64,000 nucleotides of DNA from Branchinecta lynchi (Eukaryota; Arthropoda; Branchiopoda; Anostraca; Branchinectidae), in contig JAKZAP010000001.1 in the NCBI GenBank assembly GCA_023053575.1, positions 8,448,849 to 8,512,848 on the forward strand. The letters are read 5' to 3'. Positions 1 to 12,094 of this stretch are shown here, piece after piece (positions within the stretch are counted from its first letter, which is position 1; each line of letters starts with the position of its first letter). The translations under genes and the position numbers were made by a program. The notes beneath the pieces are model-generated. The model searched no databases. It had not been told where the DNA came from and saw nothing but the letters and a program-made list of their open reading frames with translations.

Positions 1-159
1 ACCAGATTATTGTCAACAATTCTGCACCTTTTCTATCTGAAAATCCGAACACTAGCCAACTTTATTCGTAACTAACAGAAAGATATAACCAAACCCTTAT
101 CAACGGGTACGTCAATTCCGTTCTCTGATGAATTAATTATGGGATCAAGCAGTGCACTA

Positions 160-922
160 TAGCCTAGCGGATACCACGTTTCAGTATCCCGAAACATAAG
201 TGACGGGATACCTATGACTTCGTAGCCTCGTCCGTCCGTCCCTCTGTCTGTTAGCACGATTACTCTCGAAGACATTGAGGTATTCTGTCCAAACTTGGTG
301 TGAGGATCCTTTGGGCCAAGTTCGTAGATGGGCCCATATATTTAGGGGTTTGAGGGGTTTCAGATTAAGGGGCAAATGAAAATATTTTTTAAAAGCTAAT
401 GTACTAGTCGATTTCGGGTAAGGAGACATGCTTAATCCGAATGTATTTTCTCGCCGGACAAGTAGTTCACCCAGAATCCGGCAAAAACCGGAAAATGTGT
501 GAAAAGTAAAAGCTGAAGTTGATTAGAGGTTTGATTTAGGGGTAAGGAGACATGCCGAATCTGAATATGAAAATTACTTTCTCTCCGGACGAATAATTCG
601 CCTGGAATCCGGCCAAACCCGCAAAATTTGTTAAAAGCGAGTTTTTTTCTGAATTTGATTAGATATTCGATTTACGGGTAAGAATACATGCCGAATCCGG
701 ATATGACAAATATTTTTTCACCGGACGTATAGTTCGCTCGGAATCCGGCTGAAACCGGAACATTTTTAAAAAGTAAAAGTTTTATCTGAAATTGATTTGA
801 GGTTCGGTGTAGGGGTAAAGCTGAATTTGTTTTTTAACTTTAGTTTTTCTTTGCCAGACAAGCAGTTTAGTTCGCCCGGAATCTGGTCGAAACCGGAAAT
901 TGGGCAGAAGTATGGAAGGAAG
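160..922 (+). repeat. Family F2 repeat: head plus tandem 124-137 bp units
   Basis: The head holds a pyrimidine-rich CCGTCCGTCC stretch next to an AGCACGATTACTCT block. It is followed by units that each start near GGGTAAGGAGACATGC (416, 540, 676, 813) and contain CCGGACNANTAGTTCG and AACCGGAAA. The spacing is 124, 136 and 137 bp. The same head and units occur in reverse orientation at 54560-55310 and in decayed form at 28150-28620, so this is a dispersed repeat with internal tandem structure. The small open frames across it have no consistent coding signal. Confidence 0.7.
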
Positions 923-1090
923 CAAGGCCGTATCCAGGGGGGGGGGGGTAGGGGGTTGAAACACCCCCTGAAACATATATAAATAACGATTTTTATAGGC
1001 TTTTCCCTCTGATCTATATGTTTTTTGTGCTTTTTTGTCTGACCAGCAGGCAACTCCCCCCCCCCCGAAACGCACCCCCCCCCGCTGAAA
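923..1090. mobile_element. Non-autonomous hAT-like element, right end truncated
   Basis: It starts with CAAGGCCGTATCCAGG followed by a long G run. Its middle, including the TTTTCCCTCTGATCTATAT tract, matches the complete element at 11905-12086. The right terminal repeat of that complete copy is missing here, where the sequence stops after C runs. Long G and C homopolymers are typical of this group and may hide assembly errors. Confidence 0.6.
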
Positions 1091-1141
1091 TAAATGCGTG
1101 TAATCCGTGTCCGCTTTCCTACGATGTTGCCAATGAGTAAC

Positions 1142-1359
1142 TCAAACAATGTTTACCACGGATACGTCAGCTACGATTCTATAAACCTGTAATACAGGTT
1201 TATTTCCTTCCCCGAAGTTGAACCAGAGGATTGACAGCCTGACGAGGACCCTTGCCAAGAAGAGCCGAAATATCGCTGATGAAGAATCGTAGCTGACGTA
1301 GCAGTTGTAAACATTGTTTGAATAGAGGTTTCAAAGTTAGCTTGGGCTCAAAGAATATT
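1142..1359 (+). mobile_element. Palindromic element with hammerhead-like core, copy 1
   Basis: This 218-bp element is flanked by an 11-bp target duplication, CAATGAGTAAC, at 1131-1141 and 1360-1370. It starts TCAAACAATG and ends in the shared tail with TCAGC/TTAGC TTGGGCTCAAAGAATA. The inner inverted repeat is TACGTCAGCTACGATTC at the left and its complement at the right. Only the right half keeps the core: CTGACGA at 1239-1245, a hairpin, and GAAA at 1267-1270. One hairpin base pair is lost here because GGG has become GAG. The left-half core has been deleted, leaving a short CCTGTAATACAGG palindrome. Confidence 0.75.
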
Positions 1360-1370
1360 CAATGAGTAAC

Positions 1371-3240
1371 GTTTATGAATCGCACACATTCTTGAACTGT
1401 CGTGAACAAACGCCATGTGACGAAGTTACGGTCAGATGGAATTTCCACGTATTCTCACAGTTCTTTGTCTGAGAGCTGCACAGTAGCAGAGCCATTATTT
1501 TACCGTCTGTTACTGGCACTTCTTCATCGGATGCTGAAATCTCTTCTTGTCATCCATACTGACTTGAAACTTTTCCTCATCTTAAATAACCATCGCCTGA
1601 ATGCTCGGGAACAAAAGATTTGTCGTCCAGTTGGTTCTGAGAAGAGCGTCACAGTCCCAAGAATACTCATACTAATGAAGTTCTCAATGATCTTGTCAAC
1701 ACTTTAAAGGCATAAGATGATGTGGCGGAGTTGAAGTTGCAGACCGTGGACGTTTACGTACAATAAGCTGACCCAAAATTTAGCCAACCACTGGACCCAA
1801 ACATGGAAACTAAATGGACCAAGTCGGGGAGTGGAAGGCGTGGGGGTGTGGAAAAAGCATAGTAACTTCGTAAAAAGATATATTAACTGCTCACGAGATT
1901 AGCCGGTTCATGTCGCGAGGTTAACTTGCCTCCCTAAAACATAGATTATGTTTAAACACGCGCCGCTGTTAATTGCAAATTATAAATTGTGTGTTTTAAG
2001 TCTGGTAACATTTAGCTTCTTGTCTGTTTTACCATACTGGGAGGGTCCTACGAGAGGAAACGCAGGAGAAAGACGTGTTGTTAAAATATCTCTTGAAATT
2101 AATAATAGTGGTAATAATAATGGTGAAATTCCCGTAGAATATCATAGGCCTAATGGTTCGTATCGACATTACCGCATCTTCGGGGCTTTCGGAGAGTGGC
2201 CGAAGCCTGTTGATGGTTAATAGAAAAAATATCTTCGGCATGGTTACTGAGATACCTATAATTTTTTTTTAGAATTATTACACTCAAGTTTTGGCCACGT
2301 TACTACTGACTGTAACTAAATAATTTCCGGATGGTTATTATGCGTTTGTTTAAACTCGGGCAATACTGCCTGCTGTCCTACCTGCTTTAGCGGAAACACC
2401 GTCTTCGAACACCGCGTATCAACTTTCAGCTTGGCGTCTTTGCAGATCTCCTCTTACATGTTGCTCGTCTATTGTTCTTGTATTCTCTAGAGTACATCTT
2501 CTGTAACATCTTCCGCTTCCCTTCGTGTTCTTTTATTATCCCGGGTTCATGGTGGGGTTCCTCAGACTGTGGTTCCCTTGTTTCATTGTTCCCGCCAAAT
2601 CCCCCCCGAAGTATGATCCAATTGGCCTCCAAGTCGCCGATATGAACCGTGCATAAATTATAGGACGAAAACACTTTACTTGCCAGTATAAAGCTTGACT
2701 AACACTCCCAGGACAGGTATTGTTAATGTCTTGATGAATCTAAACGAAAATATCAGTAAAGCCGGTTCGATATTGGGGAGACATCTCTTGTATGGCATTC
2801 TTTCTCGGCCCAGTGACAATTAAGAGGGTCGAAATGGTCGCTAGCGATCACACCTGGGCCCATTAACATGCCAAACAGGTTACCCTTCTTTTGAAAATCT
2901 TAGATTGATAGATGGGTTGAACGAGACCGCCGTGTTTTGTCGCTCACGCAGAGAATTAGAGCCGATCGTAATTGTCGTGGTTACAAATGCGTACGATTTG
3001 GTTCTTCCGATTGCGACGTTTCTTTGTCTCTATCTCTCCATTCCCACCGAATTTCCGGTGATCTAGGTTGGTTGGATGTTATAAGTTCTTGTGAAGTCTT
3101 CCTCGGGGGTGGGGGTGTAAGCCTACTATTTATCCGCAGTGTAATTGGCCGAACGTGATTACCATTCGGACAATTCTTAACATTCTATAATGAGGTCGCA
3201 ATTTCGGTTGTCCCTTCTGTTTTTATCAAGAACACACGGA
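1371..3240. other. No gene recognised
   Basis: Mixed-composition DNA. Several short open frames on both strands lack splice signals and protein-like composition. No repeat family seen elsewhere in the window is obvious here. Confidence 0.5.
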
Positions 3241-3296
3241 GGAGTGACAGTGACGAACAGCAAGGCATGAGTTGTGTGTTGGTTGATGACTTGAGG

Positions 3297-3395
3297 CTGA
3301 AGAGGACCCTTGCCAAGAAGTGCCGAAATATCGTCAAATAAAAGTCAGCTGTCTAATTCACAGTCAGCTTGGGCTGAAGGAATGCGCATGGTTTC
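3297..3395 (+). repeat. Hammerhead-like core fragment
   Basis: CTGAAGA at 3297-3303 is followed by a GGACCCTTGCCAAGAAGTGCC hairpin region broken by one G-to-T change, then GAAA at 3325-3328 and the family tail GTCAGCTTGGGCTGAAGGAAT. No paired left half and no target duplication are visible. Confidence 0.6.
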
Positions 3396-5303
3396 AGCGG
3401 CATCCACTATGGATTCATTTTGCAGTTCAAGTTTCTTTGGTTGTGCCAGTTCCCCCTAACAAAATCAATGTGGTCGATTTGGGAATACGACCTGGTCCAG
3501 CTGTAGGTGTTCTTCGCACTTCTTAGGTTGTGAACTCCCCAGTTATTCATCAACATTGTGTCTATGCTAGGGAATGTCGGCTAAGCCTTAGCTCTCCAAG
3601 GACCCCTTTGTCGCATTAGCAGGGTAGCGAAATCGGTCTGCTAGGATTCGTATCGACCTTGCCAATTACCACGGGTAGAGGTAGCCTAAGATATTACGCC
3701 GTGCAGGTTTCAAGATACTGTGCTCCGCCACTGCTTTCCTAACTTTCGAAGTGGTTTTCTTGACAGTTTTGGTTGAAGAACGTTCGAGGGTTTTGACTGC
3801 TTGTTCCTAAAAAACTCCAGCAATAGTGTAGCAAGATTTTCTCAAAGTCTGCACAGCATCTCCAATGCGTGCTTTCGAGTTTCTTTGCTTGTTTTGTCTG
3901 ATCGGCTCGCTCAAATTCTTCGGCGAGGTAATCGTACCTGACTTCTTTACTAGTAAATTCTAATTCTGTCATGTCAGGCTTGCTCGGCTGTCTGACTCGC
4001 GAAAACTGATCACCCGCGCGAGCTTCCCCATATGGAAAGGAGTCAAAGAAAAAGTTAAGAAGTAAGATTGATCATGGTTGTCATATTAATGTCGTTGTTG
4101 GCTATTGAGTAAGCAGTGGTAATGCTTGAGAGCTGACGCATTTCTCGACGACCTTTTGACCAGTGATCACAATCCATTCGGCAAAGGAGGAGTGACTTGG
4201 ATCACGATCAGCGGACAAGACAATGCTAAGAATGCAAGCTCAACGCAGAGGGGGAGCTTCAGCTCTGATCTTTTTTAATTGGTGTGGCATTTTACCCTGC
4301 ATTTCTTTGACCCTGTTGCTTATCAGATGGATGTATATTATTTCTTGCTCACAGTCTCGACCCAGGATTTCTTAAGGTTTCTGAATTCTGAATTAGCATA
4401 GCAATAACGAATTCGGTAGGTCACAGATATTTTAACCCGTACGCTGATTGTGCACACACGCTTTGAGAATAGAGCAAGTGGGTGATAACATATGACTTTA
4501 ATATGTCAGCAACACGCCTGAAATGTCGATGAGAACTTCTGGGTTTTTCCTTACCTACCAAGATGTGTTAGTTCCATTACTCAACGTCATTAAAGAGCCC
4601 GGATTAGGCTAAATACAAAAAAAGGTTTCTTGTGCCATATCTGCTTTAAGTATTTTATTGCATTTTTTCTGTCAGATCAAAATGTCTGTGGCCTGTGTCA
4701 CCTAACACTCTCGTGACGGATTTATCCATCCGTTGCAAATTTATAACAGCGGGTCGTCGCATTTTAAAGAAAATCCGAGATTTTATTCATCTTTATGCAA
4801 CGGTTCGTTTACTGGAATATGCTCATCTAGTGACGGCGGCTCCCCTCAAATCGTCATTTCGTTTTTTGCTCGAGATTAGCAATCTGAACCGTATACCATT
4901 TTGGAAACAAACGTTTGATAGCTGCAGCTGGCACTTGATGGAACACCCCTCATTTTTATGCAGTTTTATGGCGTTTTTTGTTATTCATTTATTGATCGCA
5001 CTTTCCAAATCGCGGTATCGCGTAATTGAATGAATGCATAGACTTTCTGAATTCATTTGGACCGCTTGGAAGAAACTTTTTGGTTGGAATTTGGAAAAAA
5101 ACTGAGGTTAACTTCGCCGTCGAGGCTAGAGATTATGTAAGTGTTAGTATGCGCGGCAATTCTGCTGGCAAAGTAGTTGGGGGAGATGGTAACAGTATGA
5201 TGGTATGGGGGTCGTTAACAGTATTAATCAGGTTTTACTAGTCGGGGCCTTGTTGCTCAATGAGTTCATCAAAGCAGGGCTCCTGCCTGGAAGAAGAAAA
5301 CCT
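3396..5303. other. No gene confirmed; one weak minus-strand frame
   Basis: The longest protein-like frame is on the minus strand (3739-3972, 77 codons) and is rich in E, K and Q near its start. It shows no recognised domain, splice site or conserved copy. The rest holds nothing I can assign. Confidence 0.4.
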
Positions 5304-5465
5304 ATATTTGACAATGCAAAACAGATCCGTCAGCTACATTTTATTAGAACTATATTTCGGCCCGTCTTGGCAAGGGTCCTCGTCAGGCTCAGACCATTGC
5401 CAAGAAGGGCCGAAATATAGCGCTAATAAAATGCATCTGACGCATCTGTTTTGCATTGTCAAATA
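5304..5465. mobile_element. Palindromic hammerhead-like element, subfamily B
   Basis: The two arms are about 75 bp each, begin and end with TATTTGACAATGCAAAACAG and its complement, and match with few differences. The minus-strand core is intact in its motifs: TTTC at 5355-5358 and TCGTCAG at 5380-5386, reading CTGACGA..GAAA on the minus strand. The plus-strand partner has lost the CTGANGA box but keeps GAAA at 5412-5415. The arm tips TTTGACAATGC differ from the four target-duplication-bounded copies, so this is a sister subfamily. No flanking duplication was found. Confidence 0.65.
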
Positions 5466-6868
5466 TGATTTGCAGCCAGGTTCCACTATCTAGAAGAAAA
5501 CCATCAGAACAGGGATCCTATACGTTCCTCGTTTTTTGGGGCGGCGAAAAAAAAATTCAGCTGACGTATATCCTTTTAGCATTGTCAATTGTGGCACGTC
5601 TGTCGAATATGTTTGTTATAGGCTATTTTATGGTCCGTATCATAGCCTTGACATATTAGTCCTGATCCGATCTCCAGCTTCTGCTTGACATAAGCCTACC
5701 GTCGCTTGTGGGTTGTAGGCCACCGTGAATACCTGTTCCCCTTTCATGGTCAATCAAAACAGGGCCTTCTCTTAATCGAAACAGGGCTCCTGCCTGGAAG
5801 AAAAAGAAGAAAACCATTAGAATAGGGATCTGGACCGACAAAGACAGCCCCAAAAACGTCTCCGTTTCCGTCGCATTTGCAAATGATTAGATTTGTTATG
5901 AATCAGATTTGAAAGAAATTCCCGTTCTCGTCTATGTGTAGCCTGTTCAGTTCATGGTTAATAGCATTAGCTCTACTGGTCTTCTAACGTCTAGCTGGAT
6001 CCATCCCAACTTTCTTAATTTTAATTGTGAGATAATTTTCTTCTATTTTTTGTGCATTCTCGTCTTACCTGGGGCAGATATTAAATAATAATGTCGTTTC
6101 ACCCCAAGCTGACTGCGAATCACAGTTGATAGTGAAATCACAGTTGATAGTGAAAGATATTTATTTAGATTGAGTAATGCAGTTCTCATAATTCAAGATT
6201 CCAAAGGGTTAGACCCAGATCAGAAGTAAATAGTTTAGTTTTGTAGACCAAGTTCGGTATCGCTCAGCGTATCCCTTATCACTTTTATTACCTCCCATAC
6301 TTATTGGCGTTTTTCTTTTTGAATATAACTAATGGGACAACTTCAGGAATATTAAATGACGTTCAGAATTAGCTTTCTTTCCGTGCGTGATGTCCGTCAT
6401 TTTCCGCCCTTACTGTTTTTCCCCAGAGACTTGGCCGGGAGAATCGTAAATGGATTATTTTTTAGTTCATCCCCCCGTCGATTTGAAACTTAGTTAAAAC
6501 TGAAATTCTCAGTAGAATCCAGTTATCTTGATTGGTTCCAGTTGTTAGCTGAATATTTTCGTTATTTTTCATTTTTAACACTAACTGTCTTTTCGTGAGG
6601 GTGGTTTTATTGTGTGGCGTTGGGGTTGTGGCAAGGGGTATGTTCTGTTGGCTTACCGACGAAACTTCCCCATGACAAACGTCCCCACGGCGAAACGTCC
6701 CTAAGCATAGATTTCCAAGTTCGCGTCGATCGTCAAGTGCATAATCGAGGTAAAACAACTTCAGAGTGTGCATTACAGATGTGGTAACATTCCTTACAAG
6801 CAGGAAAGATCGAAATAGGAACCGGTTGCTTCATAAATGTATTTTTCCACTTAAAATAAATAGTGTAG
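5466..6868. other. No gene; short dispersed repeats
   Basis: Contains copies of a CAGGGCTCCTGCCTGGAAGA motif (near 5270 and 5780, and an inverted related copy near 44120) and the isolated family tail CCCCAAGCTGACTGCGAAT near 6102. Nothing coding is supported. Confidence 0.45.
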
Positions 6869-7010
6869 CAGGCCCGTATCCAGGATTTTTTTTTTTTTTT
6901 GGGGGGGGGGGGGTTGCCTACGGGTCGCACAAAAAAGACATATATCGGAGGGAAAAGCCTAGAAAAATTAGTATTTTTGTATTTTCCGGGGGGGGTCAAC
7001 GAGATGAACG
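6869..7010. mobile_element. hAT-like element fragment
   Basis: It begins CAGGCCCGTATCCAGG, the same terminus as 923 and 11905, followed by T and G runs. Its interior is the reverse complement of the 11905-12086 interior (AGGGAAAAGCCT with AAAAAAGACATATAT). The second terminus is not recognisable. Confidence 0.55.
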
Positions 7011-9029
7011 GGCAAAAGAAGAAAAAAAAGATAGGAAAATGGACTGATCGGGCCGATAAAATCTTCTCCCTAAATGGCAAGTGGAACAAGAGTCAAGAGC
7101 AGGGACACGAAGGTTCATGGCAATAGATAATAACTTCGCGCAAGGAAAAGTTCTCATAACATTGAGGAAGATATAAAAATAAAAAATTTTAGTATTTCAC
7201 ATAATACCTGTGATACGTTTTTGCAGTCGGGTTCCTTCAAATCATTCAGAGACTGGGTGTACCGCCCAAACCTATGGTTTTGTTAATGGTGCTGATCCAG
7301 ATTCGGACGCGACCCACGGAAGAAAACTTGTGTGAGTGACAGCGGAATAATTATTCTTTTATAATTGAAATATCGACACAAATTAACAGTCGAGTTCCTT
7401 GATAGGATATTTGTGGCCAACCGAGCTATATTTCGTGTGCATTACCCGCACGAAATGCATCGATAATTATATACCTTGCTGGTTTTTATCAGCCTGGAGC
7501 GTGCATTTCCGGCCTATAGGAGTTGCAGTAGTTATTAAAAGTAATTTGTGGTTTAATTCGACGTTCCTTTCTCTCGCTTTTGAAAGAACAGTTTGTTTGT
7601 TCGCAGCTAATGATCCTAGTCTTCATTTACCTATTCACCTTTAATCCCCAAATCAGGAAGTTCAAGTAACTGATCATTTCTCATGCTCTGTTGTAATTAC
7701 TGCCTCTGGTTCCATCGGATTGAATTGAAGTTTCTTTTGAATCTTTATGTGCATGATGAAACCTTAATTACGCTTCAAATCCCTGTTTTCATTGGGTCCC
7801 TGTTATTAGTCAAGTATTGTGTTTTCCATCGCATGTTGGGTATATTGTTCGATTAGTTCTTAGCTGGCCTTATCCGCTTGTCATGGAACATTTCGCGGAA
7901 GTGTCTAATTAACTACTGTTTGCTTTTGTTCGAGTTTGTTTCTTTGGTTCTCTACAAATCAGCTGGCAATCCTGGTCCGATGAGCTGCAAACTCTTCTGG
8001 AGATATGTAGCCCTTGCAGTTTTAGGACCGTATTCAAACCTGGGCTTGGAAGTTTTGGTTCACACAAACCCGCCCTCTGTTGTGAATCACCTTCTAGGCG
8101 AGACAAGGTGTCTGGCATGAAGTATTCTGGTCTTACATAGCAACCGATGACGAGCAAGAACAGAGATAAAAATGAAAGGATACAATGACAGTATTCACAA
8201 GGATGAGCTAGGTGCTAATATTTAGAAATCGATGACACTAAGTTCAATAAATATTCAACATGCTCGTCGAGGGGTTAGCCACTTAGTACCGTGAAGAAAG
8301 GGAATATATGTGCTTTTCTTTCCAGTGTGCGCGGCATGTCCGTGCAAAGAAAAATTCCTTGCAAGGGTTCGTTCCATTCAAACACTAGTATTTTCTAGAA
8401 AATATCATAAAGCAAATAAGAAGATCTCGGAATAGTCGATTGTTACAGGCATCTGTGCTACTTGTGGCGTCTCTAGTCTTCGGTGCTGGCGATATCCCCA
8501 GTTTGTTGTATTACTGAGACAACACTTGCAAAGCCGTTATCGAGGCTTCCAATGCGACCTCGAATTGCTGCGTAAAATGCTGCATGAGATCAGACACATT
8601 GTTTGGGCCTCGTTAGCAACCTCTTTTGCTTGGCTTCGCTTGGCTTCTTCGCATGAAAGATTGTCGTATCACGTTTTTGGTCCGCAGGAATTAGAGGAAT
8701 TAGTGGATTTCGAAATAAACTTGATCAGGTTTCCTCATTGTGCACTGATTCGTGTCTGGTTTTTATTTAAAGTTTAACCGAATAGGGCTAAAAAAGGACA
8801 GTCTAGTTACCCACCACTTATAGCTTGAAGACCCAATGAAAATGTGTTACTTGTTTGTTGTTTGGTACGGTATTAACATAATCGATTTTCATCGAATGAA
8901 CGTTTTCTTTAACATTTGTGGTACCTCTATGTGCATGTACCTGTGTGTTTGATGCACAGTAAATGATTGCCGAAAAGTAGATCTTTTGGGGGCACATGCT
9001 ATAGCAGGCTTTCTTCAAAAGTGACCTTA
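7011..9029. other. No gene recognised
   Basis: About 2 kb of apparently low-copy DNA. Open frames up to about 83 codons occur on both strands but lack splice-site support or recognisable domains. Confidence 0.45.
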
Positions 9030-9037
9030 CAATCTAG

Positions 9038-9502
9038 CAGAGATGGGCGAATCCGAATCCGGATTCGATTCATATCCAGGATTCGTCCTTTTGGCTGGGT
9101 TCGAATCTTCTGCTTGTCAGACTGGATTCGGATTCGGCGGATTCCAAATCCTCAATTTTACGAACCCGCTCAGATTCCTAGACTTCATCCTTCCAGTTTC
9201 CGTTTTCCCAGTTTTTACACAGTTTGCCTAGGCAATCGAACTTTTGGTCTCCACCTCCAACCATCCTCAGTAATCTATCACGTTATCTGATACCTTAGAT
9301 ATTACCTTAGACATCAGTGCCTTTTGTCACCTCTGATTTTTAAACCATAACCTATGTACATGATTAGATTTTTGTTAAGGTCGGAATCGATTCCGGATTT
9401 GAATCCTCAGCATGAAATGGTGGATTCGGATTCAGAATCGGATTCGTACCTAGCCCTGGATTCGGATTCGAATCCTTTCGTGATCGGATTCGCCCATCTC
9501 TG
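9038..9502. mobile_element. hAT-type MITE rich in GGATTC/GAATCC
   Basis: The 465-bp element has terminal inverted repeats CAGAGATGGGCGAATCCGA at both ends, identical over 19 bp. It is flanked by the exact 8-bp duplication CAATCTAG at 9030-9037 and 9503-9510. The CAGAG terminus and 8-bp duplication are hAT hallmarks. The subterminal 150-200 bp on both sides are dense in GGATTCG and CGAATCC hexamers, which looks like an array of transposase-binding sites. It encodes no transposase. Confidence 0.85.
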
Positions 9503-9510
9503 CAATCTAG

Positions 9511-10810
9511 ACCTAGGACCCCGCACGGGTGTAGCAGTTCATATTGAAATTCTGGATTTGGTGGTTCAGTCTAAGTCATGTGATGAAGCTCTTTCTTGTA
9601 TCCACATGAAACCACGCCCATCTTTATTGAAACTGGCTAAGACAATACAAGCGGGTTACAAGGTTTAATAAGCTGAATAGCGCTATACTGTCTTTATATA
9701 AAAAATAGGAATTGAAAACGTTCTTATCAATGCAGTGTCCGGTGTTGCCACGCGAGTAAAATTTTTCCAGCTTCCAAAGGTCAGAAAAAGTATTCTTAGT
9801 ACTTGAAGTACACGAGTACAATTTGACGCCCATTATATTGTAAAAAGCTAGTAAATTAACGGATTGACAGGAATTGTCCTTGAACTGACACTAAGCAGTC
9901 GTAATAGAACAAAATGTGGTCTTTTGAAGAACAATTTTTTCTGCAGTTTCCAACACAGTAGAACTTTAGTGCTTCCCGTGGCAACACTGACGACTCTGCT
10001 CCTTTCCTCGTCCCGCTGCCGGAACCAAACAAGTGATCTGATTGGCTCTGCATAAGCGAAGATAGAACCTGGGTCTATTATCCTTATTCGCCTTATTGCA
10101 GTGCCCCGAGGAAAATAGGAATCTATAATGCGTCGCAATACACCTTATTACACTTATTTGAGTCGCTATTTTCTTTGGACCAGATCTATTTATTTAGCTG
10201 ATGCATTTTTATCAAGCGGGATAGACAGATAGTGAAGATGTGTTATATTTATTTATTCATCATAAGACCAAACCGGTGAGATGAAGTACAAAATAGACTT
10301 GAAAAACACTAACATTTCTGGTATAACAAATACATATAAACCAAAAACAGAATACAAAATAAATACTGAACGAAACTTCCTCTTCGGACTGTAAAAGTAC
10401 TGGGTATAGATCAGGTAAGTACAACTGTGAGTGGGATCTAGCAACTATTAAATATGTTGCTACGTTTTTCAGTGAACTAAATAACTTAGAAGTAATGTTG
10501 TAAGCATTTGAAAAGCTTCCAGCTTCCTGAACCTGGTAGCTCCTCTGGTGATATATGGGCAGGTGGTGGGTATAGGTTGACTGGTAATTAATGACCGAGC
10601 AAGAAGGTCCATTCTGTCGAATGTTGGCTTCGGAGAAATATCTGGGAAACCAGCGAATAGACCCTTTGACACAGCGGGACACATCGGGGTAGACACTATC
10701 TAATTGTTAGGAGGAAAATATTTTCTTCTAATCCCCCCGTCAAATCTCTGGCTTTAATCTTAATGAATGCGAAACCTTTCCTTTCATGGAGGGGTCACAG
10801 TCTTTGCATG
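9511..10810. other. No gene recognised
   Basis: No splice-supported exon. A minus-strand frame of 140 codons (10260-10682) has no recognised domain and uneven composition, so it is not called as a gene. Confidence 0.4.
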
Positions 10811-10814
10811 GTGA

Positions 10815-11065
10815 CAAAAACTTAATCGAAGGTCTGAGGTTGGTCGTGAGGGGTCGGGAGACATGTCAGGGCCCTGTCAGCTAGCAGGGTGGTTGCTAAG
10901 CTTAGTTGAATTTGTGGAGGTTGGTCGTTAAGGGTTTGAAGGAATAGTACTGAGCAGTTCTTGTTCATCTAGGATGGTTGACAGGGTCCATGAACTTAAT
11001 CGAACGTTTGGGGCTGGTCTTTAGGGTTGGAAGACGTAGTAAACATGTCTGGAACTGTTCGGCTA
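10815..11065. repeat. Short degenerate tandem repeat, about three units
   Basis: CTTAATCGAA or CTTAGTTGAA, followed by GGTTGGTCGTNAGGG and then AGACATGTC-like sequence, recurs near 10820, 10905 and 10990. The period is roughly 85-95 bp. Units are diverged, so the array is old. Confidence 0.5.
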
Positions 11066-11129
11066 TAGGATTATTACTAGGGTTGCCAGCAGTTTCGCTT
11101 GTTTCTTTGACTGTGGAGTGTGAAAGTTC

Positions 11130-11215
11130 TTTGCAAGGGTCCTCTTCAGGCTCGAGTTTTGTGGATCACTGGTTTTGTTTTGAAGAGGATCCTTGCCAAG
11201 TAAGGGTCGAAATAT
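11130..11215. repeat. Decayed inverted pair of hammerhead-like cores
   Basis: A minus-strand remnant with TCTTCAG at 11143-11149 faces a plus-strand copy (TTGAAGA near 11180-11186, hairpin, GAAA at 11209-11212). The first C of the plus core has become T, which would remove an essential base of a real hammerhead. Confidence 0.55.
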
Positions 11216-11896
11216 CCAGGGTTCGACACGGGTTTTTAAGCACCGCTTTTAAGTAAGTTCTGTGCCAGGTCATGGATGGTGAATAGATTTGAGTGTGTTG
11301 CCTTTGACAACTTTGGTGGTTCCATGGAATCTTTTGGCAGTGGAGCGGGGGACCTCCTGTTAAGCGAGACAGACGCATCCATAGCGGTACATAATGCCTT
11401 GATAATGCAGACCATTTGCCTGGCTTGCATGACACCAATTGCAGTGGACTAAACTGTTCGACATGGCAGCAAGCGACAATAAACTTCTAATTAATTACAG
11501 CTCTCACTTGCTTTTACGGGTACTTATATGGTATGTTGTCTGTAGCTTGCATCTAAGAGGCCATCAAAGCTCCCTCCGTTTATTGGCATTTTAATGGTTT
11601 ACAGCTCTGTGACAGTTCTGGCATCACTAATTACTTGCAATATGCAAATTGCACATTCAGATATGGCGTCGTCCTTATCCTGTTTTGAGTTTAATGCCTT
11701 TTGGACAATATAACACGAATGGGTGAGACACTTTACTGGACTTGTAAGTCCGTACAGGGTGGGATTTATGTATGTGCTCGAATGTCGTTGCTGTTGCCAA
11801 AGGCATATTCGGTTGCTCTGTTTTTATGTTGGGTGGATTAAAGGAATGTAGTTCGGTAGCTTCTCTTAACACTTAATTTGTCGTGCGATTGACATA
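11216..11896. other. No gene recognised
   Basis: Overlapping minus-strand frames (11166-11438) share a codon-like look but neither has splice support or a known motif. Nothing else is identifiable. Confidence 0.4.
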
Positions 11897-11904
11897 TTCC
11901 TAAC

Positions 11905-12086
11905 CAAGGCCGTATCCAGGTGGGGTTGAATCCCCTCCCCCCAGAAACACACAAAAATAGTCATTTTTACAGGCTTTTCCCTCTGATCTATGTCTTTTTT
12001 TTTACTTTTTTGTCCAACCCGCAGACAAAAACACCCCCCGAAAGTCACCCCCCCCCCCCCGAAAAAAAATCCTGGATACGGGTCTG
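11905..12086. mobile_element. Complete non-autonomous hAT element, 182 bp
   Basis: Terminal repeats CAAGGCCGTATCCAGG and the complement of CAGACCCGTATCCAGG are flanked by the exact 8-bp duplication TTCCTAAC at 11897-11904 and 12087-12094. The interior has C and G homopolymers. This copy sets the boundaries for the truncated relatives at 923 and 6869. Confidence 0.85.
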
Positions 12087-12094
12087 TTCCTAAC

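Noticed and set aside
3739..3972. 77-codon minus-strand frame as a gene
   Set aside because: Composition is plausible but there is no splice site, start context, homologous copy or motif to support it.
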